Assembly: GCF_947495255.1 (NCBI RefSeq)
Contig: NZ_CANLYI010000006.1
Span: 310,001-374,000, forward strand
Length of the DNA stretch: 64,000 nucleotides
Direction of reading: 5' to 3'
From: an uncultured Winogradskyella sp.
GTDB taxonomy: Bacteria > Bacteroidota > Bacteroidia > Flavobacteriales > Flavobacteriaceae
The position numbers and the translations under genes were made by a program. The notes under the pieces were generated by a model, which saw only the letters and a program-made list of their open reading frames with translations, did no database searches and had not been told where the DNA came from. Below are positions 1-8,041 of this stretch, piece by piece. Every line of letters begins with the position of its first letter. Position 1 is the stretch's first letter.

Positions 1-1741
1 TCCAAGAGGTTGTTTTAAAACCAAATTCATAGTTGTCTGATGTCTCGTCGTCAAAATCTCTGTTAAATAAATCTGTCGCTTGAGCATTAAATCCTCCATT
101 TCTATAACCTCTTCCGTAATTAGCATAAAACAATACATTTTTATTTGCTTGATATGAAAGTGAAACTTTTGGTTGAAACTCATTATTGTCTCTATCAGAG
201 TTAGTTAAAAACAAATAATCATCTTGTGTAAATTTGTCAATATCATATCTAAATCCAGCAGAAAATGTAAGTTTGTCCGTGATTTTATAATCTCCAAATC
301 CAAATAAAGCAACCGTTTTAGTTTCATTTAAATAGTCAGCAGTATCGTATTCAAAAGGACCGCCAAAGTCAACTCCAGTTGTTCCGTTTTGGTAAAATTC
401 CTTTTTAATATTTTGATAAAACCCTCCTAAACTCCAATCTAATTTAGTATCAGTATTGGTATTAGAAAGTCTAAGTTCTTGGTTAAATGTTTTAGTTGTT
501 ATTTCTTCACCTTGTGTTAATCCATCTAATTCTAAGAAATCTAAATCACCAATGGTTGAGCGTTCAACACGATTAAAAGAAGTGATACTCTGCAATTTTA
601 CACCACCTAAATTATAGTCCATTTTAAAGTTACCGTAATTGTTAATCATATCTGATTTCCCTAATACATCAGCAAATATTACATTATTTCCGTCTGATGG
701 ATTAGGGTTGAGAATTCCACCAGTAAACTCACCATCAGTACCAGTTGGATTGACAGAATAATAGGTTGCACCACCATCTAATTTAAAATATTGGTAAGTG
801 GCAGAAACCGTAAAATTATTAGTTAAATTGGCTTTAATTTGACCTCTTATATTGAAATCTTCAGCAAAATCAACCTTTTTGTCTAAAAACTCGTTGGTAA
901 GTAAGCCGTCGAAGTTTTTGTACTGCGTAGAAAATCTATAAAACACTTTATCCTTAGCAATGGCACCTGACGAAATAAATTGGCCTTTAAAATAACCGCC
1001 ATTTCCAACACCCAATTGAACGCGATTAGACATTTTATTTGTTGGGTCTTTAGTATAGATATTTACAGCTCCTCCTATGGCATTTTTACCATACAAAGCA
1101 CCTTGTGGTCCTTTTACAACTTCTACTAAAGCTAAATCATACAATTCTTGACTCAATAAACTTGGATCTGGTATAGTAACTCCATCTACCACAAATGCTA
1201 AAGGTGCATCTCCTCCTCTAACTTGTGGTATACCTCTAACAGAAATGAAATTTAAACCTATAGATTGAGCTGAATTAAATTTTAAATTTGGAACTAAGGT
1301 TGAAAAAGAACTAATATCTGTTATTCCAGCACTTTCTATACCTTCAGCATTAAAAGCAGTAACCGATTCTGGTGTCACTTGAATAGATTCTGTACGTTTT
1401 CTAGATTTACCAATAACACCAGAAAAACCTTTAATATTAACTTCTCCTAAAGACTCTGCAGATTCCGCCAATTCTATATTTATACGGCTTAATCCACCTA
1501 CATTTATTTCTTGACTTTCAAAACCTACATAAGATATTACTAAAACAGCATTTTCTGTTGTAGTTAATAACTGGTAATTACCATTAAAATCCGAGATAAC
1601 GCCATTTGAAGTGCCTTTTTCTAAAACATTTGCGCCTGGTAATGGCTCACCAGTGTTGTCAGTAATTTTCCCTGTTACAATTATTTGAGAAAAACCTAAA
1701 GCGGAAACTAAAAGAAATACGATTAATATACTTTTTTTCAT
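1..1741 (-). CDS. TonB-dependent receptor (3' end outside window)
   Basis: Outer-membrane beta-barrel receptor for TonB-driven uptake of an iron chelate or other ligand. The first 580 codons are in the window; the end of the barrel lies beyond the left edge. Reading from ATG at 1741 there is a signal peptide (MKKSILIVFLLVSALGFSQ), a carboxypeptidase-regulatory-like beta-sandwich (residues about 20-100, with VTGKITDNTGEPLPGANV), then the plug (ITDISSFSTLVPNL, VRGIPQVRGGDAPLAFVVDG, GPQGALYGKNAIGGAVNI) and barrel strands ending in YANYGRGYRNGGFN, a typical late-barrel motif. No SusD-like partner is next to it, so it is probably a siderophore- or cofactor-type receptor rather than a SusCD pair. 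The ligand cannot be told from sequence. It is divergent from the gene at 1851. Confidence 0.9.
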   Translation of the reverse strand, partial: MKKSILIVFLLVSALGFSQIIVTGKITDNTGEPLPGANVLEKGTSNGVISDFNGNYQLLTTTENAVLVISYVGFESQEINVGGLSRINIELAESAESLGEVNIKGFSGVIGKSRKRTESIQVTPESVTAFNAEGIESAGITDISSFSTLVPNLKFNSAQSIGLNFISVRGIPQVRGGDAPLAFVVDGVTIPDPSLLSQELYDLALVEVVKGPQGALYGKNAIGGAVNIYTKDPTNKMSNRVQLGVGNGGYFKGQFISSGAIAKDKVFYRFSTQYKNFDGLLTNEFLDKKVDFAEDFNIRGQIKANLTNNFTVSATYQYFKLDGGATYYSVNPTGTDGEFTGGILNPNPSDGNNVIFADVLGKSDMINNYGNFKMDYNLGGVKLQSITSFNRVERSTIGDLDFLELDGLTQGEEITTKTFNQELRLSNTNTDTKLDWSLGGFYQNIKKEFYQNGTTGVDFGGPFEYDTADYLNETKTVALFGFGDYKITDKLTFSAGFRYDIDKFTQDDYLFLTNSDRDNNEFQPKVSLSYQANKNVLFYANYGRGYRNGGFNAQATDLFNRDFDDETSDNYEFGFKTTSW

Positions 1742-1765
1742 GATTCAATAAATTAATTAGTTAAT

Positions 1766-1773
1766 CAAATTTA
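1766..1773 (-). promoter_or_regulatory. candidate -7 box of the TonB-dependent receptor
   Basis: On the minus strand this reads TAAATTTG, a match to the Bacteroidota -7 element TAnnTTTG, 25 bases before the receptor ATG. No clear TTTG lies about 19 bases further upstream, so the call rests on one element. Confidence 0.35.
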
Positions 1774-1850
1774 AAATATCAAATATTAATTATGGTTAAT
1801 TCTTAATACTAAAAATATTTTTAATAATTTTATAATCATTTTAGGAATTT

Positions 1851-3077
1851 ATGAAAACAACTAGCAATGCCTTGGTTTTAAGACCAGAATACTTCAAAAT
1901 ATTAATTGACAAAGTTCATGAGGTATTTATTAATAAACACCAACTTACAAGACTACCAAAAACGTTTCAATTGTATGGTTATGGAGATTTTGATGAGAAA
2001 AAACCTAATTTAAAGTCGGATTTTGAAGCCATTGGTTCAGAATTTATAAATGGAAAATATTTATATGATAAATCGAGAGATTTAGAAAAAGGTAAACCTC
2101 TTATAAAGCTAAATCAATATTATAAAACCATATTATTACTGTATTTAGGTTATGATAATATAAATACATTTTTAGAAGACCATAAGCTATCAGATTTTGA
2201 ATACCAGAAACAGATAGATCTTATTTACAGTCATAACAAAGATGTGAGTTATTACTACAATAACTATTATTTTGGTGAGGATGATACGATATTAAAAGGT
2301 CAATCTATTATATATGACAACTGGAAAAAAATAAAACATATTTTTATGTATCCATTAGAAGATGGAACTATTAGAGAACATTATAGTCATGGCAGTATAA
2401 AAAGACAAGGTGATACTATTTCAATAAAAACCAATACACTTTCTGGCGATAGATATATTGATGGTGCAAGTGAGATTTATTATATAGGTCACAAATCACC
2501 ATCAAACATAAAGTACCTTATTGGAACGTATTGCACATTTGATTTATTTAATAATTCTGTTGCTGGACGCTCTATTTTAGAAAAATGCAATAGCAAAGAA
2601 GAAATGGAAGCGAAATCTAAATCACCAAAAATACCGCCTTACATTGCTATGGAAGTGCGCAACAAACGTATAGTAAATAATAGAATAGTTCCAAGAAATG
2701 AATTAGAACTTTCTAGTAATAGTCCTTATGCTTCATTGTATGGGAAGCTTCCTGGTATTTATGATTTAACTTTTAATTTTGATGATGGTTTCGTAGAAAC
2801 ATTAAAATTTAAAATTCTACCAACCAATTTTAGAATTATCACTTTAACGGAAAATGTTTATATTGAGAAAGACCGTATTGAATTATTAAATAAAGGTACT
2901 GTAGTAAATTTTAGATTTAATTTTTCAGGTATTATCGCCTTGCAAAGGGTTAATATTTACTTTAAAAGTTATTATCTAAAAACGGATAGTAACACACAAC
3001 AAGGCGTTTTTAGTGGTATAGACAATGAAAATAGATTAGTACATGGTAAACTTACTGTAAGTTATAGTATTGATTAA
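1851..3077 (+). CDS. conserved-looking hypothetical protein, cytosolic
   Basis: I do not recognise this 408-residue protein. It has no signal peptide and no membrane segment, so it should be cytosolic. Residues about 45-120 look like a compact helical domain (TFQLYGYGDF, LNQYYKTILLLYLGYDNINTFLEDH). Residues about 140-250 are beta-rich with YYFGEDDTILKGQ and YDNWKKIKHIFMYPLEDGTI, and the last 120 residues are again beta-rich. It starts 109 bases from the divergent TonB-dependent receptor, so the two could share regulatory DNA, but nothing shows a functional link. The ATG at 1851 is the first in frame and the composition matches neighbouring genes. Confidence 0.75.
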   Translation: MKTTSNALVLRPEYFKILIDKVHEVFINKHQLTRLPKTFQLYGYGDFDEKKPNLKSDFEAIGSEFINGKYLYDKSRDLEKGKPLIKLNQYYKTILLLYLGYDNINTFLEDHKLSDFEYQKQIDLIYSHNKDVSYYYNNYYFGEDDTILKGQSIIYDNWKKIKHIFMYPLEDGTIREHYSHGSIKRQGDTISIKTNTLSGDRYIDGASEIYYIGHKSPSNIKYLIGTYCTFDLFNNSVAGRSILEKCNSKEEMEAKSKSPKIPPYIAMEVRNKRIVNNRIVPRNELELSSNSPYASLYGKLPGIYDLTFNFDDGFVETLKFKILPTNFRIITLTENVYIEKDRIELLNKGTVVNFRFNFSGIIALQRVNIYFKSYYLKTDSNTQQGVFSGIDNENRLVHGKLTVSYSID

Positions 3078-3265
3078 TTCATATACAATTGGTGGTATAC
3101 TTATAATTAGTAATAAGCGCAGACTAAAACGATAATATTCTATTTCAGAATATAAAAATAAATAGATATTGAGGTTGGGTAAAACTAGATTTTAAACGTA
3201 GTAAGGAAAGTATTGTGGCTTTTTTTATGCTTAATTTTAAGAGCGTAGTTCTATTTGTCTGCGGT

Positions 3266-3304
3266 TCATCGAAAAAATGTAGTAAAAAACCAACTATTCG
3301 ATGA
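3266..3304. promoter_or_regulatory. inverted repeat upstream of the choice-of-anchor A gene
   Basis: TCATCGAA at 3266-3273 is repeated in inverted orientation as TTCGATGA at 3297-3304, with start-to-start spacing of 31 bases, about three helical turns. It lies 64-102 bases before the ATG at 3368. The core TTCATCGA also occurs in the motif found before the gene at 63570. A regulator-binding site is an inference. The rest of the 290-base gap 3078-3367 shows no gene. Confidence 0.3.
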
Positions 3305-3367
3305 CTGACATTCTTTTTTGGTTTAAATTATTAATTTTGATTTACTTAACCTACAAAATCAAATGAT

Positions 3368-5365
3368 ATGGAATTTAAAAAACTACTATTTAGTTTAGTT
3401 GTTGGGTCCTCATTTCTAAATATTACGAGTTATTTAGAAGCCCAAACTAACCCAATTAACCCAACAGAAGCCGCAACTCAATTTAATGTTTTTACCTCTG
3501 GTAATGCTATTGCTGTTAAAACAGAATCTGAAGGATCTTGGGCTATTGGTGGTGATTTAACCTTAGATGGCACCATCAATATCTTCGGTGGCGTAAATTA
3601 TTTTAATGGCGATTCCCAACCTACTGCTTTAGTGGTTAACGGAAAAGTAATTTATACGTCTGGTAGATTACAAATTCTACAAAACAACTATGTTAAAATA
3701 GGTGACTTATCAACAAGCACTATTTTTGAAGTTGATCAAAACAATGTAACTAGTAACACCAGAATCACAGCTGTTGGAAATAATTATGATAGCACGCCAA
3801 GTATTGCATTAGCAACACCACAAGCTGCGAGTTCTATTGCAGAGAATCCTCAAATAGATTTTGACATTGCTTTTAATCAATTTGAAACAATTTCTACTTT
3901 TTTAAGCAGCCAAAGTACTAATGTCACTTGGAATGAAAATGAATTAAGCCAAGGAAAGTTGTGGGTTAATCTAATTGCTAATGAAACCAATATTATTAAC
4001 TTAACTGTTGCCGAATTCAATGCCTTAGCTGAAATTAAATTTAATACTTTAGAGCCTTCAGAGACTACGCCTTTTATTATAAACATTACAGATACTAGCA
4101 ATAATGACGAGCTTATTACCATTAACAGTTGGCCAAATATTGTAGGAAGCCCATTAAGTTATTCGCCTTACATATTATACAATTTCCCGAATATAACTTC
4201 GACAATAAACTACGTTGGAGGTGCACAGATATACGGAACTATATATGCACCAAAAGCACGTTTTAATAATCGAAGTAATTTTAATATTGATGGTCAAATT
4301 ATTGTTGAAGCGTTTGAACAAAATTCAGGAGAAGTTCATCCTTATATATTTGATGCTACAATAGATATACCTGATACGCCTACGGAAGAAATATGTGACG
4401 GAATTGACAATGACAATGACGGACTCATAGACGAAGGTTTTGCGGATACAGATGGTGATGGTGTTGCGGATTGTATTGATAACTGTATTGATACATACAA
4501 CCCAAACCAAACCGATGCAGATGAAAATGGCATTGGAGATATTTGTGAAACTACTGAAGAAGAAGAAATCTGTGACGGAATTGACAATGACAATGACGGA
4601 CTCATAGACGAAGGTTTTGCGGATACAGATAGTGATGGTGTTGCGGATTGTATTGATAACTGTATTGATACTTACAACCCAAACCAAACCGATGCAGACG
4701 AAAATGGCATTGGAGATATTTGTGAAACTACTGAAGAAGAAGAAATCTGTGACGGAATTGACAATGACAATGACGGACTCATAGACGAAGGTTTTGCGGA
4801 TACAGATGGTGATGGTGTTGCGGATTGTATTGATAACTGTATTGACACTTATAACCCTAACCAAACCGATGCAGATGAAAATGGCATTGGAGATATATGT
4901 GAGTCTCCTGAATTGGAAGATTATTGTGATGGCATTGATAATGATGGCGATGGTCTTATAGACGAAGGTTTTTTTGACACTGATGGCGATGGTGTTGCAG
5001 ATTGTATAGATAATTGTCTGTACACTTTTAATCCGGATCAAGCAGACTTAGATGGTAATTTAATAGGTGATGTATGTGAATACCCAGATGGTGCTGCTGG
5101 TCGATCGGCTAATTATTTAGACGTATACCCTATTCCATTTGAAGGTATTATTAATTTAAAATACAATGCAGCTATAGGTACAACTGCCACTATTGAAATA
5201 TTTGATGTTACAGGAAACGTACTTAAACGTATCAATAATTCTATTGGTAAAGCCACTACTTTAACCACTCTAGACTTAGGTGATACAGCCATTGGACATC
5301 ATATTCTATTTGTACGTTTAACAACCAATGATGGCACCATAGTCAAAAAAATCATTAAAAATTAA
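3368..5365 (+). CDS. T9SS-exported choice-of-anchor A protein with MopE/thrombospondin-type calcium repeats
   Basis: A 665-residue surface or secreted protein. An N-terminal signal peptide ends near LEAQ. Residues about 30-330 match the choice-of-anchor A fold (FNVFTSGNAIAV, WAIGGDLTLDG, GAQIYGTIYAPKARF). Residues about 342-570 hold four 59-residue units, each joining a MopE-like segment (CDGIDNDNDGLIDEGF) to a thrombospondin type-3-like Asp-rich calcium-binding segment (DTDGDGVADCIDNC). The last 80 residues (YPIPFEGIINLKY through VKKIIKN) are a type A sorting domain for the type IX secretion system. By family the repeats bind calcium and stiffen the stalk; an adhesion role is inference. Repeats 1-3 are nearly identical in DNA, repeat 4 is diverged. 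Confidence 0.9.
   Translation: MEFKKLLFSLVVGSSFLNITSYLEAQTNPINPTEAATQFNVFTSGNAIAVKTESEGSWAIGGDLTLDGTINIFGGVNYFNGDSQPTALVVNGKVIYTSGRLQILQNNYVKIGDLSTSTIFEVDQNNVTSNTRITAVGNNYDSTPSIALATPQAASSIAENPQIDFDIAFNQFETISTFLSSQSTNVTWNENELSQGKLWVNLIANETNIINLTVAEFNALAEIKFNTLEPSETTPFIINITDTSNNDELITINSWPNIVGSPLSYSPYILYNFPNITSTINYVGGAQIYGTIYAPKARFNNRSNFNIDGQIIVEAFEQNSGEVHPYIFDATIDIPDTPTEEICDGIDNDNDGLIDEGFADTDGDGVADCIDNCIDTYNPNQTDADENGIGDICETTEEEEICDGIDNDNDGLIDEGFADTDSDGVADCIDNCIDTYNPNQTDADENGIGDICETTEEEEICDGIDNDNDGLIDEGFADTDGDGVADCIDNCIDTYNPNQTDADENGIGDICESPELEDYCDGIDNDGDGLIDEGFFDTDGDGVADCIDNCLYTFNPDQADLDGNLIGDVCEYPDGAAGRSANYLDVYPIPFEGIINLKYNAAIGTTATIEIFDVTGNVLKRINNSIGKATTLTTLDLGDTAIGHHILFVRLTTNDGTIVKKIIKN
4391..5080 (+). 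repeat. four 177-bp tandem coding repeats
   Basis: Units start at 4391, 4568, 4745 and 4922, an exact 177-base period (59 codons). Units 1-3 differ at only a few bases, including synonymous sites, so they were copied or homogenised recently. Unit 4 encodes the same pattern but differs widely, for example LYTFNPDQADLDGN in place of IDTYNPNQTDADEN. They encode the Asp-rich calcium-binding segment of the surface protein. Confidence 0.95.
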
Positions 5366-5400
5366 AGCTAAAAGAGCAGAGAATTAAATAAGCAAAACTA

Positions 5401-5431
5401 AAAGCCAGATAAATATTATTTATCTGGCTTT
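5401..5431. terminator. bidirectional intrinsic terminator
   Basis: A perfect 14-base stem (AAAGCCAGATAAAT at 5401-5414 with its complement at 5418-5431) and a 3-base loop, flanked by A-rich and T-rich runs. It lies between convergent genes ending at 5365 (plus) and 5459 (minus) and can serve both. Confidence 0.85.
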
Positions 5432-5458
5432 TAATTTTAACACTATGCTTTAGTTATT

Positions 5459-6322
5459 TTATTTGTTTTCCGTTTCCGCTTTCCTAAAGGCTTCCATCAT
5501 TTCTATTGCAGATAAATGTGGTCTTCCTGTAACTGTTTCAAAATCTGAAGGCACATCATTTGCACCTTCTTTAATGCCTTCATAAATACCTGCAATAACA
5601 GTTCCCATAAAATCACCTAAAGCTTCAATTCTTTCTGCTTTGTATGCTTCAACAGATTCGTTTTTAAAAACTAAATTGGTATTAAAAACCGTATTAATAT
5701 CCTCTGCAAGTTGCTTTTGTGTAATGGCATTACCCACAAGATTATAAATATGATTATTGTGTTTCTCCTCAGTTAACATTTTAGCGTAAGCATAACCTAA
5801 TTCTTCTCGGCTTGTGTATGTGCATTTTCCATCTGCAGCACAATTTCTTATTTCACCTTCTTTTACATAGGTGTCTATGTATTCTAAGTCTGGTTCTATA
5901 TAAATGCCGTTTCTTCCAATAACCCATTCTAATCCTGAGTTTTGAATATCTTTTTCGGTTTGCCTGTTGGTTTGTACAATTGGACTAAATGCATTGTTTT
6001 CTTCGGCTCCAACAATACTTGTGTACACTATTTTTTTAACACCATTTTGCTTTGCTGCTTCAATAACATTTCTATGTTGCACAATTCTCTTATCTGGTGT
6101 GTCCATTCCGGAAACCAATAAAACAGCATCTATTCCACTTAAAACGGCATCAAACTGTTCTCTACTGTTATAATCTCCTTTTCTTATTTCAACACCTAAA
6201 TGCGCTGCTTTTTCTGGTGTACGTGCAATTCCTATTACATTATCCTTACCAATTAAATTCACAAGATGTTTCACTATGGAAGCGCCTAATTTTCCGCTTG
6301 CTGATGTTACTGCTATTTTCAT
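5459..6322 (-). CDS. NmrA/QorB-type NAD(P)H-dependent reductase
   Basis: A 287-residue atypical short-chain Rossmann protein resembling quinone oxidoreductase 2 (QorB/YtfG). The dinucleotide motif is at the N-terminus (MKIAVTSASGKLGASIVKHL), followed by GVEIRKGDYNSREQF and GIDAVLLVSG, and a C-terminal GRPHLSAIEMMEAFR typical of the family. Expected role is NAD(P)H-dependent reduction of quinones or redox sensing in the cytosol. I start at the ATG at 6322; an in-frame TTG at 6340 would only add six residues. It is monocistronic, bounded by the terminator at 5401 and a 100-base gap upstream. That gap contains a small palindrome, TAAGAT-GA-ATCTTA (6386-6399), that could be an operator. Confidence 0.85.
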   Translation of the reverse strand: MKIAVTSASGKLGASIVKHLVNLIGKDNVIGIARTPEKAAHLGVEIRKGDYNSREQFDAVLSGIDAVLLVSGMDTPDKRIVQHRNVIEAAKQNGVKKIVYTSIVGAEENNAFSPIVQTNRQTEKDIQNSGLEWVIGRNGIYIEPDLEYIDTYVKEGEIRNCAADGKCTYTSREELGYAYAKMLTEEKHNNHIYNLVGNAITQKQLAEDINTVFNTNLVFKNESVEAYKAERIEALGDFMGTVIAGIYEGIKEGANDVPSDFETVTGRPHLSAIEMMEAFRKAETENK

Positions 6323-6423
6323 GATAGTTGTTTTTAACAATTAATAATTTGCTCATACAAAGATGCCTGATTTTCTAAGAAAACTTAAGATGAATCTTAG
6401 CCAAAAAATGGTAAATGTATGCG

Positions 6424-7092
6424 CTAAGCTAGACAGTGTTTTATAGCTTCTTCTATTTGTACATCTGCCATATCTAATAGATTCTTATTCCCTTTTGGTT
6501 TCAAAATAGATAACTCTGTACAAGATAATACCACAGGATGTTGAGCTGTATAAGTATTTATTATACTATGATATTTTTCAATTAATTGGGCTGTCTCAGT
6601 TTCGCTGTAAATTTGCTTTCTCACAGTATCGATAATTAGCATATCCTCTTCAGAAGGCAATATGACTTCAATACCATTTGCTACAAATTGATTTTTAATA
6701 TATGTAGCATTCATGCTGAATAACGAACCAAACAAAACAACCTTAGTCCAATTGTTTTCTTTAATTCTTTTAATACTCAAATGAACAGGATGCAGTACGT
6801 TTTTGGTGATATTTAATCTATCTATAGTTTCGTGAAGTGTAATATTTGGAACTAAAACCTGCTGTATATTATAGGTTTCTATTTTGCTTGTATAAACTCT
6901 TAGAGCCGCATCTAATTCCTTTGAAGGGTTTGGTAATAAAGGATTAATAGCGTTGAAGTCTATATTTAATAATACAAATGGACATGTGCTGTAACCACCT
7001 TTCGCTTCATTGTATAAACGATTCAATTCGCTCAAATAAAATAAGGTTGAACGACTCCCAAGTCCTAATATGGCAAGTTTTGTTTCTGGCAT
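6424..7092 (-). CDS. aspartate/glutamate racemase-like protein lacking the first catalytic cysteine
   Basis: A 222-residue member of the Asp/Glu/hydantoin racemase fold, of usual family length. It begins LAILGLGSRST, where family members have a Gly-rich first strand. The second catalytic cysteine is present (VVLSCTELSIL, near residue 190). The first half-site, normally CNTxH, reads PNITLHE (near residue 105), so Asn replaces the cysteine while Thr and His are kept. A normal two-base racemisation is therefore doubtful; a lyase, isomerase or binding role is possible. It is the last gene of the set that includes egtD and egtB, and starts one base after the end of egtD. Confidence 0.75.
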   Translation of the reverse strand: MPETKLAILGLGSRSTLFYLSELNRLYNEAKGGYSTCPFVLLNIDFNAINPLLPNPSKELDAALRVYTSKIETYNIQQVLVPNITLHETIDRLNITKNVLHPVHLSIKRIKENNWTKVVLFGSLFSMNATYIKNQFVANGIEVILPSEEDMLIIDTVRKQIYSETETAQLIEKYHSIINTYTAQHPVVLSCTELSILKPKGNKNLLDMADVQIEEAIKHCLA

Positions 7093-7093
7093 T

Positions 7094-8041
7094 TTAGTCT
7101 CTTGTCAAAATATAATCTGCAAAATAGGCTTTGCTATCCATTATTTTGGTGTCTAGCTTAAAATCTGTTTCTGCAATAATTTGTTCAATCAAAGCATCAT
7201 TATATTTTCTTGAAATTTCGGTATGTATTTTTTCACCAGCCTCAAAATGATAGGAAACTCCAATAGATTTTATGTGCACCGTTTGTTGGGTTGTACTAAC
7301 AATAAAACTTTTCGCAATGCCATCATCTTCATTATATTCTGGCTCATGTTTAAATTGATTCAGGTTAAAATCACCTCCTAATTCATTATTGATTCGTTCT
7401 AATAAATTCAAGTTGAATTTTGCGGTAATCCCTTGATTATCATTGTAAGCAGGAAGTACAATATCCTTAGATTTTATTAAATCTACACCTAATAACAATT
7501 TATCACCAGGTTTTAGATTAGCGCCTAAATTATAGATGAATTGTGCGGCTTTTTCATCATTCATATTTCCAATATTAGACCCTAAAAACAAAATAACTTT
7601 GGGTTTGTTACTTTCTTTTAAAGACGCTAATACTTCAAAATAATCACCCTGTTGTGTTTTTACAGAAACGTTTGGTAAAACTTCCGATAAATCTTCCTTT
7701 AACAAACTCAATGCGTTTGCAGAGATATCAATTGGAAAATAATCGAAACTAAACTGTTGAGCATCTAATGCGTTTAGAAGTTTTTTTGTTTTTAAACCAT
7801 CACCTGCACCTAACTCAATAAGTTCAAAATAAGAGTCTGGCTTTAACTGAAAAGCACTAATTAAATCTTGGGTTTTATTTTGAAAAATATCTAACTCACT
7901 ACGTGTTAAATAATATTCAGGAAGATTCATTATTTCAACAAAAAGGGCATCACCGATTTTGTTGTAAAAATATTTTGAAGGTAGCGTTTTTGGATGGTTC
8001 TCTAATCCTTGTTTTACTTCTTTCTTAAACGTTTCAATCAT
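7094..8041 (-). CDS. egtD: EgtD-like L-histidine N-alpha-methyltransferase
   Basis: By family it transfers three methyl groups from SAM to histidine to make hercynine, the first step of ergothioneine synthesis, in the cytosol. The 315-residue length fits EgtD. Visible signatures are EYYLTRSE (residues 43-50), the SAM motif ELGAGDG (76-82), FLGSNIGN in the middle, and HTEISRKY near residue 282, which carries the Glu and Ser known to hold the histidine imidazole. It starts directly at the end of egtB (8042), so the two are co-transcribed. No EgtE-type C-S lyase or EgtC amidohydrolase gene is in the window. Confidence 0.88.
   Translation of the reverse strand: MIETFKKEVKQGLENHPKTLPSKYFYNKIGDALFVEIMNLPEYYLTRSELDIFQNKTQDLISAFQLKPDSYFELIELGAGDGLKTKKLLNALDAQQFSFDYFPIDISANALSLLKEDLSEVLPNVSVKTQQGDYFEVLASLKESNKPKVILFLGSNIGNMNDEKAAQFIYNLGANLKPGDKLLLGVDLIKSKDIVLPAYNDNQGITAKFNLNLLERINNELGGDFNLNQFKHEPEYNEDDGIAKSFIVSTTQQTVHIKSIGVSYHFEAGEKIHTEISRKYNDALIEQIIAETDFKLDTKIMDSKAYFADYILTRD

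Noticed and set aside
4325..5041. A long open frame on the minus strand across the tandem repeats
   Set aside because: It is the mirror of the Asp-rich repeats; its Ile/Val-rich product has no start context or family, while the plus strand encodes a signal peptide, known repeats and a T9SS tail.
4391..5080. CRISPR-like repeat array
   Set aside because: The repeats have no spacers and encode one continuous calcium-binding protein segment.
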